Shown here: positions 47,842 through 56,797 of the stretch, in pieces
Layout: each line of letters opens with the position of its first letter
Numbering within the stretch: the stretch's first letter is position 1
Source of the DNA: Pseudomonas frederiksbergensis
GTDB taxonomy: Bacteria; Pseudomonadota; Gammaproteobacteria; Pseudomonadales; Pseudomonadaceae
Assembly (NCBI RefSeq): GCF_900105495.1
Contig: NZ_FNTF01000002.1
Location: forward strand, 657,501 to 721,500
Length of the DNA: 64,000 bases
Reading direction: 5' to 3'
Position numbers and translations under genes: made by a program
Notes under the pieces: model-generated
The model's database searches: none
What the model saw: only the letters and a program-made list of their open reading frames with translations
What the model was told of the DNA's origin: nothing

Positions 47842-50561
47842 CCGGCCAGGCGGTTCAAGCGACCGGCATCAATCATCGCTACGGCAAACAACAGGCGCTC
47901 AGTGACATCACGTTCAGCCTGCCCGCCGGAACCCGTTGCGGGTTGATCGGCCCCGATGGCGCTGGAAAATCGAGTCTGCTGGGGCTGATCGCCGGGGTGA
48001 AAACGCTGCAGCAGGGCCATTTGGAAGTGCTCGGCGGCTCAATCCAGGATCGCCGCCATCGCAATACCCTCTATGCGCGCATCGCCTTCATGCCCCAAGG
48101 CCTGGGGGGCAACCTTTACCCCGAGTTGTCGATCAGCGAGAACATCCACTTTTTCGCCACCCTGTTCGGCCTGTCAAAAGCTGAATGCGATCAGCGCATG
48201 CACAATCTGTTATTGGCCACCGACCTGTTGCGCTTTGCCGAGCGCCCGGCCGGCAAACTGTCCGGCGGCATGAAACAGAAGCTGGGCCTGTGCTGTGCGT
48301 TGATCCACGAGCCGGATCTGCTGATCCTTGATGAACCGACAACCGGCGTCGATCCCCTGTCCCGTCGGCACTTCTGGGAACTGATTGACGATGTGCGGCG
48401 CCAGCGTCCACAACTGACACTGCTGGTTGCCACCGCGTATATGGAGGAGGCCGAGCAGTTCGAGCATTGCCTGATGCTCGATGGCGGCAAGCTGATTGCC
48501 ACCGGGTTAAGCAAGGAATTACGGGCAGTCACAACCAGCGGCAAACTCGACGAAGCCTTCACCCACTATCAGGGCGACAGCAGCCACGACCATCAGCCTC
48601 TGGTGATCCCGCCTCGAACCGGCACCACCACCGATATCGCTATCGAAGCCCACGCTCTGACCCTGCGCTTCGGCGACTTCACTGCTGTAGACAAGGTCAG
48701 TTTTGCCATCGGTCGTGGCGAAATCTTTGGCTTTCTCGGTTCCAACGGCTGTGGCAAAACCACCACAATGAAAGTCCTCACCGGGCTGATACCCGCCAGT
48801 GAAGGCAGTGCCACGCTGCTGGGCAATCCGGTGAATGCCAAGGACCTGGCCACCCGCAAACGGGTCGGGTTCATGTCCCAGAGCTTTTCGCTGTATGGCG
48901 AACTCAGCGTGCGGCAGAACCTGGATTTGCACGCACGCCTGTTCGACTTGCCCACAACCCAAAGCACACAACGCATCGATGAGCTGATCCAGCGCTTCAA
49001 CCTGGGCAGCGTTTGCGATCAGCAGTCCGGGGCGCTGCCTTTGGGCTTGCGCCAACGCCTGTCCCTGGCGGTGGCGGTGTTGCATCGCCCGGAAGTATTG
49101 ATCCTCGACGAACCGACTTCCGGCGTCGACCCGGCGGCGCGGGACGACTTTTGGCGACTGCTGATCGAGTTGTCCCGTGAACAAGGTGTGACCATCTTCC
49201 TCTCCACCCATTTCATGAACGAAGCCCAACGTTGCGATCGCATCTCGTTGATGCATGCCGGTAAGGTGCTGGCTTGCGATACGCCGCCAGCACTGCAACA
49301 ACAGTTCAAAGGCGAAACACTGGAAGCTGCATTTGTCACATGCCTGGAGCAGGCCCAAAACACGCCTGAACCAGCGAAACCTCCAGAGCCTGCGAATGCG
49401 CCCGTCATGCCGGCCATGCCCAAGAAAGATCGCGGCTTCAGTCTCGGGCGCCTGATGGCGGTAGCAAGTCGTGAGGGTAAGGAACTGCTGCGCGACAAAG
49501 TGCGGATGGCCTTTGCCCTGCTCGGGGCAATTTTCATGATGGTGATCTTCGGCTACGGCATTTCCCTGGACGTAGAGAAACTCGCCTTCGCCGTCTACGA
49601 TCAGGATCAGACGCCGCAGAGCCGCGCGTATCTGGAAGCCTTTCGCGGCTCTCGGTATTTCGACGAACAACCCTCTATCCGCGATGCCAAAGAGCTGCAT
49701 CGCCGCCTTCAGCGTTCTGAAATCAAACTGGCACTTGAGATTGCGCCGGGTTTTGGCCGGGACTTGTACGCCGGGCGTCAACCGGTCGTGGCTGCCTGGC
49801 TCGATGGTGGCATGCCGTTTCGCGCCGAGACCAGCCGCAACTACGTCGAGGCCGTGCACCTGGCCAATATTGAACAGCTGGCCGAACAGAGCAGCCCCGC
49901 GCTGAACCGCCAAGCAGCCGCCCGACTGGAAACCCGCTTCCGCTACAACCAGGACGTGGTCAGCGTCAACGCCATCGGCCCCGGCGTCATGGCGCTGATC
50001 CTGGCGTTCATTCCGGCCATGCTGACAGCGCTGGGCATCGTACGGGAGAAAGAACTGGGTTCGATCACCAACTTCTACGCCACGCCGCTGACCCGACTCG
50101 AATTCCTGCTGGGCAAACAGGCACCGTATCTGGCAATCAGTCTGATCAACCTCGCGGTGCTAGCCGCGATGAACCGGTGGTTGTTCGGTGTACCGTTCAA
50201 GGGCAGCTTCCTGACCCTGACCTTTGGTGGACTGCTTTATGTGCTGGCAACTACCAGCATGGGCCTGTTGATCTCGGCGTTCACCCGAACCCAGATCGCG
50301 GCCGTCCTCGGCACCATGATCATCACCAGCTTGCCGACCATCCAGTTCTCCGGGCTGATCGTGCCGCGCTCGTCCCTGGAGGGTGCGGCATCCGTGATGG
50401 GCATGCTGTTCCCCGCAGGTCACTTTCTCGATATCGCGGTCGGCACTTTCACCAAGGCCCTGGATATACGACAGCTTTGGCCACAATGCCTGGCACTGTT
50501 CGGGTTCTTTCTCGGGTTCACCGGGCTCAGCCTGGCCATGCTGAAAAAGCAGGAGGTTTGA
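47838..50561 (+). CDS. rbbA: RbbA-like ABC exporter: two ATPase domains fused to a permease
   Basis: 907 residues. ATPase domain 1 has Walker A GPDGAGKS at 38-45, signature LSGGMKQK at 141-148 and Walker B LLILDEP near 161-167. Domain 2 has Walker A GSNGCGKT near 300, Walker B VLILDEP near 421, and a signature that reads LPLGLRQR, lacking the SGG core, as in YbhF/RbbA proteins. From about 555 comes an ABC-2 permease with a large periplasmic loop and several C-terminal membrane helices. Substrate unknown; E. coli RbbA has been linked to ribosomes, but its place between an adaptor and a permease suggests drug or lipid export. Confidence 0.87.
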   Translation: MTGQAVQATGINHRYGKQQALSDITFSLPAGTRCGLIGPDGAGKSSLLGLIAGVKTLQQGHLEVLGGSIQDRRHRNTLYARIAFMPQGLGGNLYPELSISENIHFFATLFGLSKAECDQRMHNLLLATDLLRFAERPAGKLSGGMKQKLGLCCALIHEPDLLILDEPTTGVDPLSRRHFWELIDDVRRQRPQLTLLVATAYMEEAEQFEHCLMLDGGKLIATGLSKELRAVTTSGKLDEAFTHYQGDSSHDHQPLVIPPRTGTTTDIAIEAHALTLRFGDFTAVDKVSFAIGRGEIFGFLGSNGCGKTTTMKVLTGLIPASEGSATLLGNPVNAKDLATRKRVGFMSQSFSLYGELSVRQNLDLHARLFDLPTTQSTQRIDELIQRFNLGSVCDQQSGALPLGLRQRLSLAVAVLHRPEVLILDEPTSGVDPAARDDFWRLLIELSREQGVTIFLSTHFMNEAQRCDRISLMHAGKVLACDTPPALQQQFKGETLEAAFVTCLEQAQNTPEPAKPPEPANAPVMPAMPKKDRGFSLGRLMAVASREGKELLRDKVRMAFALLGAIFMMVIFGYGISLDVEKLAFAVYDQDQTPQSRAYLEAFRGSRYFDEQPSIRDAKELHRRLQRSEIKLALEIAPGFGRDLYAGRQPVVAAWLDGGMPFRAETSRNYVEAVHLANIEQLAEQSSPALNRQAAARLETRFRYNQDVVSVNAIGPGVMALILAFIPAMLTALGIVREKELGSITNFYATPLTRLEFLLGKQAPYLAISLINLAVLAAMNRWLFGVPFKGSFLTLTFGGLLYVLATTSMGLLISAFTRTQIAAVLGTMIITSLPTIQFSGLIVPRSSLEGAASVMGMLFPAGHFLDIAVGTFTKALDIRQLWPQCLALFGFFLGFTGLSLAMLKKQEV

Positions 50562-51679
50562 TGCACAAGCTCGCGCACATCCTGCGCCTGGGTCTCAAGG
50601 AACTCACCAGCCTGCGGCATGACAGCGTCCTGCTGCTGTTCCTCTTCTACGCCTTCACGGTGGCGATCTATATGCCGGCTGCCGGCTCGGTGATCGGCGT
50701 GCATAACGCCAGCGTGGCTATCGTGGACGAAGATCACAGCCTAGTGTCGCGACAACTGGCGCAGGCGCTGCAACCGCCGGAGTTTCAACGCCCGGTCTTG
50801 CTGCCCTATGGGCAACTCGATCAGGTCATGGACAGCGGCCAGTACACGTTTGTGATCAATGTGCCGGCGAACTTTCAGACGGATTTGTTGGCCGGTCGCC
50901 AGCCTGCCGTGCAAGTGAATGTCGACGCCACGGCCATGAGCCAGGCGTTCATGGGGGCGGGTTACATAGGGCGGATTTTCCAGCGCGAATTGTTGAATTA
51001 CAGCGGCCAGAGCGATGTGGCGAGTAAAGCGCCAGTCCTGCTGACCACTCGCTCGCTGTTCAATACGAATCTGGAGGGAGGCTGGTTCCTGGCGGTGATT
51101 CAGATCGTCAATAACATCACCATCCTCGCCATCATCCTGACCGGCACGGCGCTGCTGCGTGAGCGCGAACACGGCACCCTCGACCATTTGCTGGTGCTGC
51201 CGCTGACAGCGCTGGAAATCATGCTGGCGAAAATCTGGAGCAACATGCTGGTGGTGGTGCTGTGCACCTGGCTGTCGCTGGAAGTGATCGTCAAAGGTGC
51301 GCTCGGCGTGCCGCTGGCCGGCTCGATAACCTTATTTTTACTGGTGACTGCCGTTTATCTGTTCGCCAGCACAGCCCTGGGGATATTCCTCGCGACCCTC
51401 GCCCGCTCGACACCGCAGTTCGGCTTGTTGGCGATTCCGGTAATTATCCCGATGTTGCTGCTATCTGGTGGCAGTACGCCACTCGACAGCATGCCGCAAT
51501 GGCTGCAATGGGTGATGCAGGGTTCGCCATCGACGCACTTCGTCAGCCTCAGTGCCGCGATACTGTTTCGCGACGCCGGGCTGAGCGTGGTCTGGCCGGA
51601 CTTGCTGGCACTCACGGTCATTGGGCTGCTGTTCTTTGCAATTGCGCTGATGCGGTTTCGCAAGAGTCTGGCGTCCTGA
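50561..51679 (+). CDS. yhhJ: ABC-2 exporter permease (YhhJ-like)
   Basis: ATG 50561 shares a base with the rbbA stop, giving 372 residues. It has one membrane helix at the N-terminus (about 20-40), a periplasmic domain, then about five helices ending near 368, with the ABC-2 signature LREREHGTLDHLLVLPLTALEIMLAK near 199-224. It would dimerise with the permease half of RbbA. Last gene of the exporter operon; a half REP element lies downstream. Confidence 0.88.
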   Translation: MHKLAHILRLGLKELTSLRHDSVLLLFLFYAFTVAIYMPAAGSVIGVHNASVAIVDEDHSLVSRQLAQALQPPEFQRPVLLPYGQLDQVMDSGQYTFVINVPANFQTDLLAGRQPAVQVNVDATAMSQAFMGAGYIGRIFQRELLNYSGQSDVASKAPVLLTTRSLFNTNLEGGWFLAVIQIVNNITILAIILTGTALLREREHGTLDHLLVLPLTALEIMLAKIWSNMLVVVLCTWLSLEVIVKGALGVPLAGSITLFLLVTAVYLFASTALGIFLATLARSTPQFGLLAIPVIIPMLLLSGGSTPLDSMPQWLQWVMQGSPSTHFVSLSAAILFRDAGLSVVWPDLLALTVIGLLFFAIALMRFRKSLAS

Positions 51680-51720
51680 ATGCAGGAACACGGCTTGCCG
51701 GCGATGGCGGTCAGGTGGGC

Positions 51721-51750
51721 GCTATCGCGAGCAAGCTTTGCTCCTACGGA
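51721..51750. repeat. single half REP-like element
   Basis: GCTATCGCGAGCAAGCTTTGCTCCTACGGA resembles one arm of the GCTCGCGATAGC elements at 25782 and 31968, but degraded and unpaired. It lies between convergent yhhJ and the FliL-like gene. Confidence 0.5.
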
Positions 51751-51757
51751 TCCAGCA

Positions 51758-52165
51758 TTACTGGATGATCAGGTTGTTGAACAACAGATCCTCAACCACC
51801 GGGTTGCCGGTTTCGTCGCTCATGATTTGCTGGGTCTGCTTGAGGGCTTCCTGACGCAGCTTTTCCTTGGCCTCGACGTTGTTCATCGCTTCAGTGGTCT
51901 GCTGGGCAAACAACGCCACCAGTTGATTACGAATCAACGGTTCGTTGGCTTTCACCAGTTTGGTCGCCTCATCACCGGTCACTCGCAACGCCACATCGGC
52001 CTTGTAGACCTTGAGTTTCGGCGTCCCGTCCAGCCCGTAGTTGCCCACGAACGGCGGGCTCAGGGTGATGTAATTGACCTTCGGCGCTGCACCTTCTTTG
52101 GCTTCTTCGGCCATCGCTGCCACAGGCAGAGACAGGGCCAGCAACAACATGATCCACGCTTTCAC
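51758..52165 (-). CDS. FliL-like periplasmic/membrane protein outside a flagellar cluster
   Basis: I start it at GTG 52165, six bases after AAGGAG, giving 135 residues with a signal peptide (VKAWIMLLLALSLPVAAMA). The body NYITLSPPFVGNYG...LKVYKADVALRVTG and the conserved C-terminal region (EKLRQEALKQTQQIM) match the FliL family. FliL supports flagellar stator function, but no flagellar gene is near, so this is probably a stand-alone FliL-related protein. The ATG-start readings upstream lack a ribosome binding site. Confidence 0.75.
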   Translation of the reverse strand: MKAWIMLLLALSLPVAAMAEEAKEGAAPKVNYITLSPPFVGNYGLDGTPKLKVYKADVALRVTGDEATKLVKANEPLIRNQLVALFAQQTTEAMNNVEAKEKLRQEALKQTQQIMSDETGNPVVEDLLFNNLIIQ

Positions 52166-52315
52166 AATTCGCTCCTTATCCGGTTTGCGGCCTAGCATAA
52201 CGACCCGCCGCTCAAGCACAAGCTTATGGCTGACTATCAGGGCCGGGCATGCTCGTTGACCCATCGACTCACACACCTACACTTATCGGCCATCACTCCC
52301 AAAGGAATAGCCCTG

Positions 52316-53293
52316 ATGAAAGCCGTGCTGTGCAAAGCCTTCGGCCCTGCCGAATCGCTGGTGCTGGAAGACGTCGCCAGTCCTGTCGCGAAGAAGAATG
52401 AAATCCTGCTGGACGTGCACGCCGCCGGGGTGAATTTCCCGGACACGCTGATCATCGAGGGCAAATACCAGTTCAAACCGCCCTTCCCGTTTTCCCCGGG
52501 TGGCGAAGCCGCTGGCGTAGTCAGCCAAGTAGGCGAAAAGGTCAGTCACCTCAAGGTCGGCGACCGGGTCATGGCGCTGACCGGTTGGGGCAGTTTCGCC
52601 GAACAGGTCGCGGTGCCGGGCTACAACGTGCTGCCCATTCCGCCATCGATGGATTTCAACACCGCCGCCGCGTTCAGCATGACTTATGGCACTTCGATGC
52701 ACGCGCTCAAGCAACGGGGAAACCTGCAACCGGGTGAAACCTTGCTGGTACTCGGCGCGTCCGGGGGTGTCGGCCTGGCCGCCGTGGAAATCGGCAAAGC
52801 CATGGGCGCCCGCGTGATCGCCGCCGCCAGCAGCGCCGAAAAACTCGCAGTAGCCAAGGCCGCCGGTGCCGATGAGTTGATCAACTACAGCGAAACCAGT
52901 CTCAAGGACGAAATCAAGCGCCTGACCGATGGCCAAGGCGCCGACGTGATCTACGACCCGGTCGGCGGCGATCTGTTCGACCAGGCCATCCGCGCCATCG
53001 CGTGGAATGGCCGCCTGCTGGTTGTCGGCTTCGCCAGCGGACGCATCCCCGAACTCCCCGTGAACCTCGCGCTGCTCAAAGGCGCAGCGGTGATCGGCGT
53101 GTTCTGGGGCTCATTCGCCCAGCGCCAGCCTCAAGACAACGCGGCGAACTTCCAGCAATTGTTTGGCTGGTTCGCCGAGGGCAAGTTGAAGCCGTTGGTG
53201 TCGCAAGTGTATCCACTGAGCAATGCGGGGCAGGCGATCAATGATCTTGGCCAGCGCAAAGCGGTCGGGAAAGTGGTGGTTCAGGTTCGCTGA
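52316..53293 (+). CDS. NADPH:quinone oxidoreductase (QOR/zeta-crystallin type)
   Basis: ATG 52316 with AAAGGAATAG upstream gives 325 residues. The MDR fold is clear: VHAAGVNFPDTLIIEGKYQ near the start and the nucleotide-binding LVLGASGGVGLAAVEIGKAMG near 145-165. There are no zinc ligands, as in QOR. It reduces quinones or enones with NADPH. It has its own terminator at 53303. Confidence 0.87.
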   Translation: MKAVLCKAFGPAESLVLEDVASPVAKKNEILLDVHAAGVNFPDTLIIEGKYQFKPPFPFSPGGEAAGVVSQVGEKVSHLKVGDRVMALTGWGSFAEQVAVPGYNVLPIPPSMDFNTAAAFSMTYGTSMHALKQRGNLQPGETLLVLGASGGVGLAAVEIGKAMGARVIAAASSAEKLAVAKAAGADELINYSETSLKDEIKRLTDGQGADVIYDPVGGDLFDQAIRAIAWNGRLLVVGFASGRIPELPVNLALLKGAAVIGVFWGSFAQRQPQDNAANFQQLFGWFAEGKLKPLVSQVYPLSNAGQAINDLGQRKAVGKVVVQVR

Positions 53294-53302
53294 GCCCAAT
53301 GC

Positions 53303-53345
53303 AGCGGTCTGGACTTCAAATGAAGTTGTTCAGACCGCTTTTTAT
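53303..53345 (+). terminator. terminator after the quinone oxidoreductase
   Basis: AGCGGTCTG and CAGACCGCT form a 9-bp stem around an 18-base loop, followed by a T-run. It starts 10 bp past the stop codon. Confidence 0.75.
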
Positions 53346-53484
53346 TGTCCTGGGAACAAAACGCCACGACTTCCCATACACACGAAGGACATTTCCCAAA
53401 GCCTCGTCCTACCCTGGACCGAAATGCTGCACGTAGATCTGCAAGTAACCTTTCCCACAACGCCCTACATTTATACCTGAGCGA

Positions 53485-53504
53485 CATGTTCATAAAAGAA
53501 CATG
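53485..53504 (+). promoter_or_regulatory. candidate GlpR operator 1 upstream of glpT
   Basis: CATGTTCATAAAAGAACATG is a near-perfect inverted repeat (CATGTTC / GAACATG) whose arms match the E. coli GlpR operator consensus (ATGTTCG...CGAACAT). It lies about 110-130 bp upstream of glpT, a gene GlpR controls in many gamma-proteobacteria. The 319-bp gap 53294-53612 holds this site, operator 2, and a terminator, but no gene. Confidence 0.6.
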
Positions 53505-53547
53505 CAATCTCCAGCATTTCCGCTATTTGGCCGATGCGAACCGGTGC

Positions 53548-53567
53548 TATTTTCGGTAACGAAACTG
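53548..53567 (+). promoter_or_regulatory. candidate GlpR operator 2 upstream of glpT
   Basis: TATTTTCGGTAACGAAACTG contains TTTCG/CGAAA arms around GTAA, resembling the TTCG-TA-CGAA core of GlpR sites. It is 46-65 bp upstream of the glpT start, near the likely promoter, and 63 bp after operator 1 (about six helical turns), which suits looping repression. Confidence 0.5.
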
Positions 53568-53612
53568 TAACATTCGCATCCGCAGTCAAAACAAGAAATC
53601 TGGAGCTCTTGA

Positions 53613-54962
53613 ATGTTTGCTTTCTTTCGTCCTGCCGCACATCAGGCTCCATTGCCTGAAGAAAAAATAGACAACACCTACCGACGCCTTCGCTGGCAGA
53701 TCTTCGCCGGTATTTTTATCGGCTACGCCGGCTATTACCTGCTGCGCAAAAACTTCTCCCTGGCCATGCCCTATCTGATCGAAGAGGGCTATACACGCGG
53801 CGAGTTGGGCCTGGCGCTGTCGGCCATTGCCATTGCCTATGGCCTGTCCAAGTTCCTGATGGGCATTGTGTCCGACCGTTCCAATCCGCGCTTCTTCCTG
53901 CCCTTCGGCCTGCTGGTATCGGCCGGTGTGATGTTCATTTTCGGCTTCGCGCCCTGGGCGACGTCCAGCGTGACCATCATGTTCATCCTGCTCTTTATCA
54001 ATGGCTGGGCCCAGGGCATGGGTTGGCCGCCGAGTGGGCGGACGATGGTGCACTGGTGGTCGCAGAAGGAACGCGGTGGCGTAGTGTCCTTGTGGAACGT
54101 GGCGCATAACGTCGGTGGCGGCCTGATCGGCCCGCTGTTCCTGCTCGGCATGGGCCTGTTCAATGACTGGCATGCAGCGTTTTACGTGCCAGCGGCGGTC
54201 GCCATGGCGGTGGCGGTGTTTGCCTTCGTCACCATGCGCGACACCCCGCAATCGGTGGGCCTGCCGCCGATCGAGAAGTACAAGAACGACTATCCGGAAG
54301 GCTACGACGCCAGCCACGAAGAAGAATTCAGCGCCAAGGAAATCTTCGTCAAGTACGTGCTGCGCAACAAAATGCTCTGGTACATCGCCCTGGCCAACGT
54401 CTTCGTCTACCTGTTGCGCTACGGCGTGCTGGACTGGGCACCGACCTACCTCAAGGAAGCCAAGGGTTTCACCGTGGATAAAACCTCGTGGGCCTACTTC
54501 TTCTACGAATGGGCAGGTATTCCGGGCACGCTGCTCTGTGGCTGGATGTCGGACAAGATCTTCCGTGGCAACCGTGGCCTGACCGGCATGGTGTTCATGG
54601 CGTTGGTGACCGTGGCGACCCTTGTGTACTGGCTGAACCCGGCCGGCAACCCGACAGTCGACATGATCGCGCTCGTCTCGATCGGCTTCCTGATTTACGG
54701 CCCGGTGATGCTGATCGGCCTGCAAGCGCTGGAATTGGCGCCGAAGAAAGCCGCCGGTACGGCAGCGGGCTTCACGGGTCTGTTCGGTTATCTGGGGGGT
54801 TCGGTCGCGGCCAGTGCAGCGATGGGCTACACCGTGGACCACTTCGGTTGGGATGGCGGTTTCGTCTTACTGATCGGCGCGTGCCTGCTGGCGATGGCGT
54901 TCCTGGCGCCGACGCTGTGGCACAAACAAGTCGCCAGTCAGAGCCGCGAAGCAATCGCCTGA
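53613..54962 (+). CDS. glpT: glycerol-3-phosphate transporter GlpT
   Basis: 449 residues, a 12-helix major-facilitator protein of the organophosphate:phosphate antiporter type. Family segments [43 protein letters not shown] and [17 protein letters not shown] are typical of GlpT. It exchanges phosphate for glycerol-3-phosphate and also admits fosfomycin in this family. Its 3' end overlaps chaC by 25 bp on the opposite strand. Confidence 0.94.
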   Translation: MFAFFRPAAHQAPLPEEKIDNTYRRLRWQIFAGIFIGYAGYYLLRKNFSLAMPYLIEEGYTRGELGLALSAIAIAYGLSKFLMGIVSDRSNPRFFLPFGLLVSAGVMFIFGFAPWATSSVTIMFILLFINGWAQGMGWPPSGRTMVHWWSQKERGGVVSLWNVAHNVGGGLIGPLFLLGMGLFNDWHAAFYVPAAVAMAVAVFAFVTMRDTPQSVGLPPIEKYKNDYPEGYDASHEEEFSAKEIFVKYVLRNKMLWYIALANVFVYLLRYGVLDWAPTYLKEAKGFTVDKTSWAYFFYEWAGIPGTLLCGWMSDKIFRGNRGLTGMVFMALVTVATLVYWLNPAGNPTVDMIALVSIGFLIYGPVMLIGLQALELAPKKAAGTAAGFTGLFGYLGGSVAASAAMGYTVDHFGWDGGFVLLIGACLLAMAFLAPTLWHKQVASQSREAIA

Positions 54963-55606
54963 TCGGTCTTTGATTTGCAGCGCTTGAGCCGCGCCTCCAG
55001 ATTCCGGTCTGGCATGGCGTGGCTACGCAGGGCGTGGGCGGTCTGCTCGACATAATCGCGAGTCGTGCCGTAACGCCCGCAAGCGTTTTCGAACACATGA
55101 CTCAGCACGTGATCCGGCAAGTTGCCCGCATAGCTGGGCAGATGCCGCTCCAACACGAACCCCAACGCCTGAACCTGACTTCCGTCTTCAAGACGGCAGT
55201 TGAGCCAGTGTGGGCGATAGGACGGGAATGGCATTTCGCGCTGCCAAAGTGCGTAAAGAGAGGCTTCAAGTTGTTCTTCCGGCAAGCGATAGGCGAAGCC
55301 GCTGCAAGAACCACCGCGATCCAGGCCGAATACCAGCCCAGGCACTTCGGGTGTGCCGCGATGTTCGTGGGACCACAAATACAAACCGCGATGGTAGCCA
55401 TGCACACGACCCCGCACTCGCTCCACCGCTGCACATTCAGGACGCCAGATCAGCGAACCGTAAGCGAACAGCCACACCGGCCCGCCCTTGTGGCGCGCCA
55501 TGGTCGACTGCATTGAGCTGACTAATTGTTCGTGCGTGAGCTGCGGCCCCAGATCGAGCTGCGGAGGGTAAGCCAGATTCAAAAAAGCAGATTCAATGGC
55601 GCTCAT
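54938..55606 (-). CDS. chaC: gamma-glutamylcyclotransferase (ChaC type)
   Basis: 222 residues with the ChaC signature [14 protein letters not shown] near 43-56 and the catalytic Glu in [10 protein letters not shown]. Such enzymes split glutathione into 5-oxoproline and Cys-Gly. The start at 55606 is preceded by GGGGAG at a rather long distance. It converges with glpT and the stop codons overlap by 25 bp. Confidence 0.87.
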   Translation of the reverse strand: MSAIESAFLNLAYPPQLDLGPQLTHEQLVSSMQSTMARHKGGPVWLFAYGSLIWRPECAAVERVRGRVHGYHRGLYLWSHEHRGTPEVPGLVFGLDRGGSCSGFAYRLPEEQLEASLYALWQREMPFPSYRPHWLNCRLEDGSQVQALGFVLERHLPSYAGNLPDHVLSHVFENACGRYGTTRDYVEQTAHALRSHAMPDRNLEARLKRCKSKTDQAIASRL

Positions 55607-55828
55607 GGCGATTAGCGTTCAGCTCCCCGCGGGTGAAGAATTACTTAATAGAACGCACCGCTGTAACAATAAGGCACATAAGTTTTAAGGCAATTTAAGT
55701 GCCACGGCACAGTTCTTAAATAATTGCCTGAATGACATATAACCTACCGGCATTTATATAATTTTATAAATACCGATCGGCTATATAGAGAGTTATAACG
55801 ATTAAGAGCGGGGGATCAAAATCGCGGA

Positions 55829-56797
55829 TCAAGATCGCGGCGCGTACGCAAATACATCTGCGCGCATTTGATGGGCATCCATCCCAGCTTCGACCAAAGC
55901 ATCCAGCGTGCCGTAGACCATGGCCGGAGAGCCGCTGGCGTAGACATGCAAGGGTTTCAGATCGGGGAAGTCCTCGCACACCGCCTCATGCAGCATCCCG
56001 CAGCGCCCCTGCCAGCTGCATTGATCGCTGACGACTTTATGCAGGAACAGGTTGGGCAGTTTCAGCCATTCGTCCCAATGTTCGATGGCATAAAAGTCTT
56101 CAGGACGACGCACGCCCCAATACAGATGCACCGGATGCTTGAAGCCCTTGGCGCGGCAATGTTCGATCAGGCTATGGATCTGGCCCATGCCGGTGCCCGC
56201 GGCAATCAGCACCAGTGGACCGTCCGGCAGTTCCGCCAGATGGGTGTCGCCGAATGGCATTTCGATCCGCACCATTGGGTTGCGTTGCAACTGGTCGATC
56301 AGGCTCAGCGCACTGCTTTCGCGCGCCAGTACATGAATTTCCAGATCACGCCCGCCATGCGGTGCCGATGCCAGGGAGAATGCGGATTTCTCCCCATTCT
56401 CGCGCTCGATCATCAAGTACTGGCCGGCGTGATAACGCGGTGGCTTGCCAGCCGGAGCTCGCAGACGTACACGCCAGGTATCGCCGCCGACGTCCCTGCA
56501 CTCAATGACCTGACATGACAAGCTGCGCACCGGCAATTCTCCCAGCGCGAGCACGCCATCCCACAGCACGATGCAGTCTTCCAGCGGCTCTGCAATGCAA
56601 GTGTAGAACTCGCCATGGTCGCGCACACCGCCTTCCTGTTCGACCCGCCCTTCCACCAACAGCGCGGCGCACACGTGGCAATTGCCGTTTCGACAGCTTT
56701 GCGGGCATTCATAGCCCAGACGCCGTGCGCCGTCGAGAATCCGCTCGCCGGGCAGAATCTCTAGCACTGCTCCGGAGGGCTGCAAGGTTACACGCAT
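55829..56797 (-). CDS. 2Fe-2S ferredoxin/FNR-type oxidoreductase
   Basis: ATG 56797 overlaps the ubiD stop, giving 322 residues. A plant-type 2Fe-2S domain comes first (CPQSCRNGNCHVC, with Cys35, Cys40, Cys43 and a later Cys near 67), then an FNR-like FAD and NAD domain (RYHAGQYLMIERENGEKSAFSLAS; GTGMGQIHSLIEH). It resembles the CDP-6-deoxy-glucoseen reductase/phenol hydroxylase reductase group, an electron donor to some oxygenase. It is co-transcribed with ubiD; the partner is unknown. Confidence 0.83.
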   Translation of the reverse strand: MRVTLQPSGAVLEILPGERILDGARRLGYECPQSCRNGNCHVCAALLVEGRVEQEGGVRDHGEFYTCIAEPLEDCIVLWDGVLALGELPVRSLSCQVIECRDVGGDTWRVRLRAPAGKPPRYHAGQYLMIERENGEKSAFSLASAPHGGRDLEIHVLARESSALSLIDQLQRNPMVRIEMPFGDTHLAELPDGPLVLIAAGTGMGQIHSLIEHCRAKGFKHPVHLYWGVRRPEDFYAIEHWDEWLKLPNLFLHKVVSDQCSWQGRCGMLHEAVCEDFPDLKPLHVYASGSPAMVYGTLDALVEAGMDAHQMRADVFAYAPRS

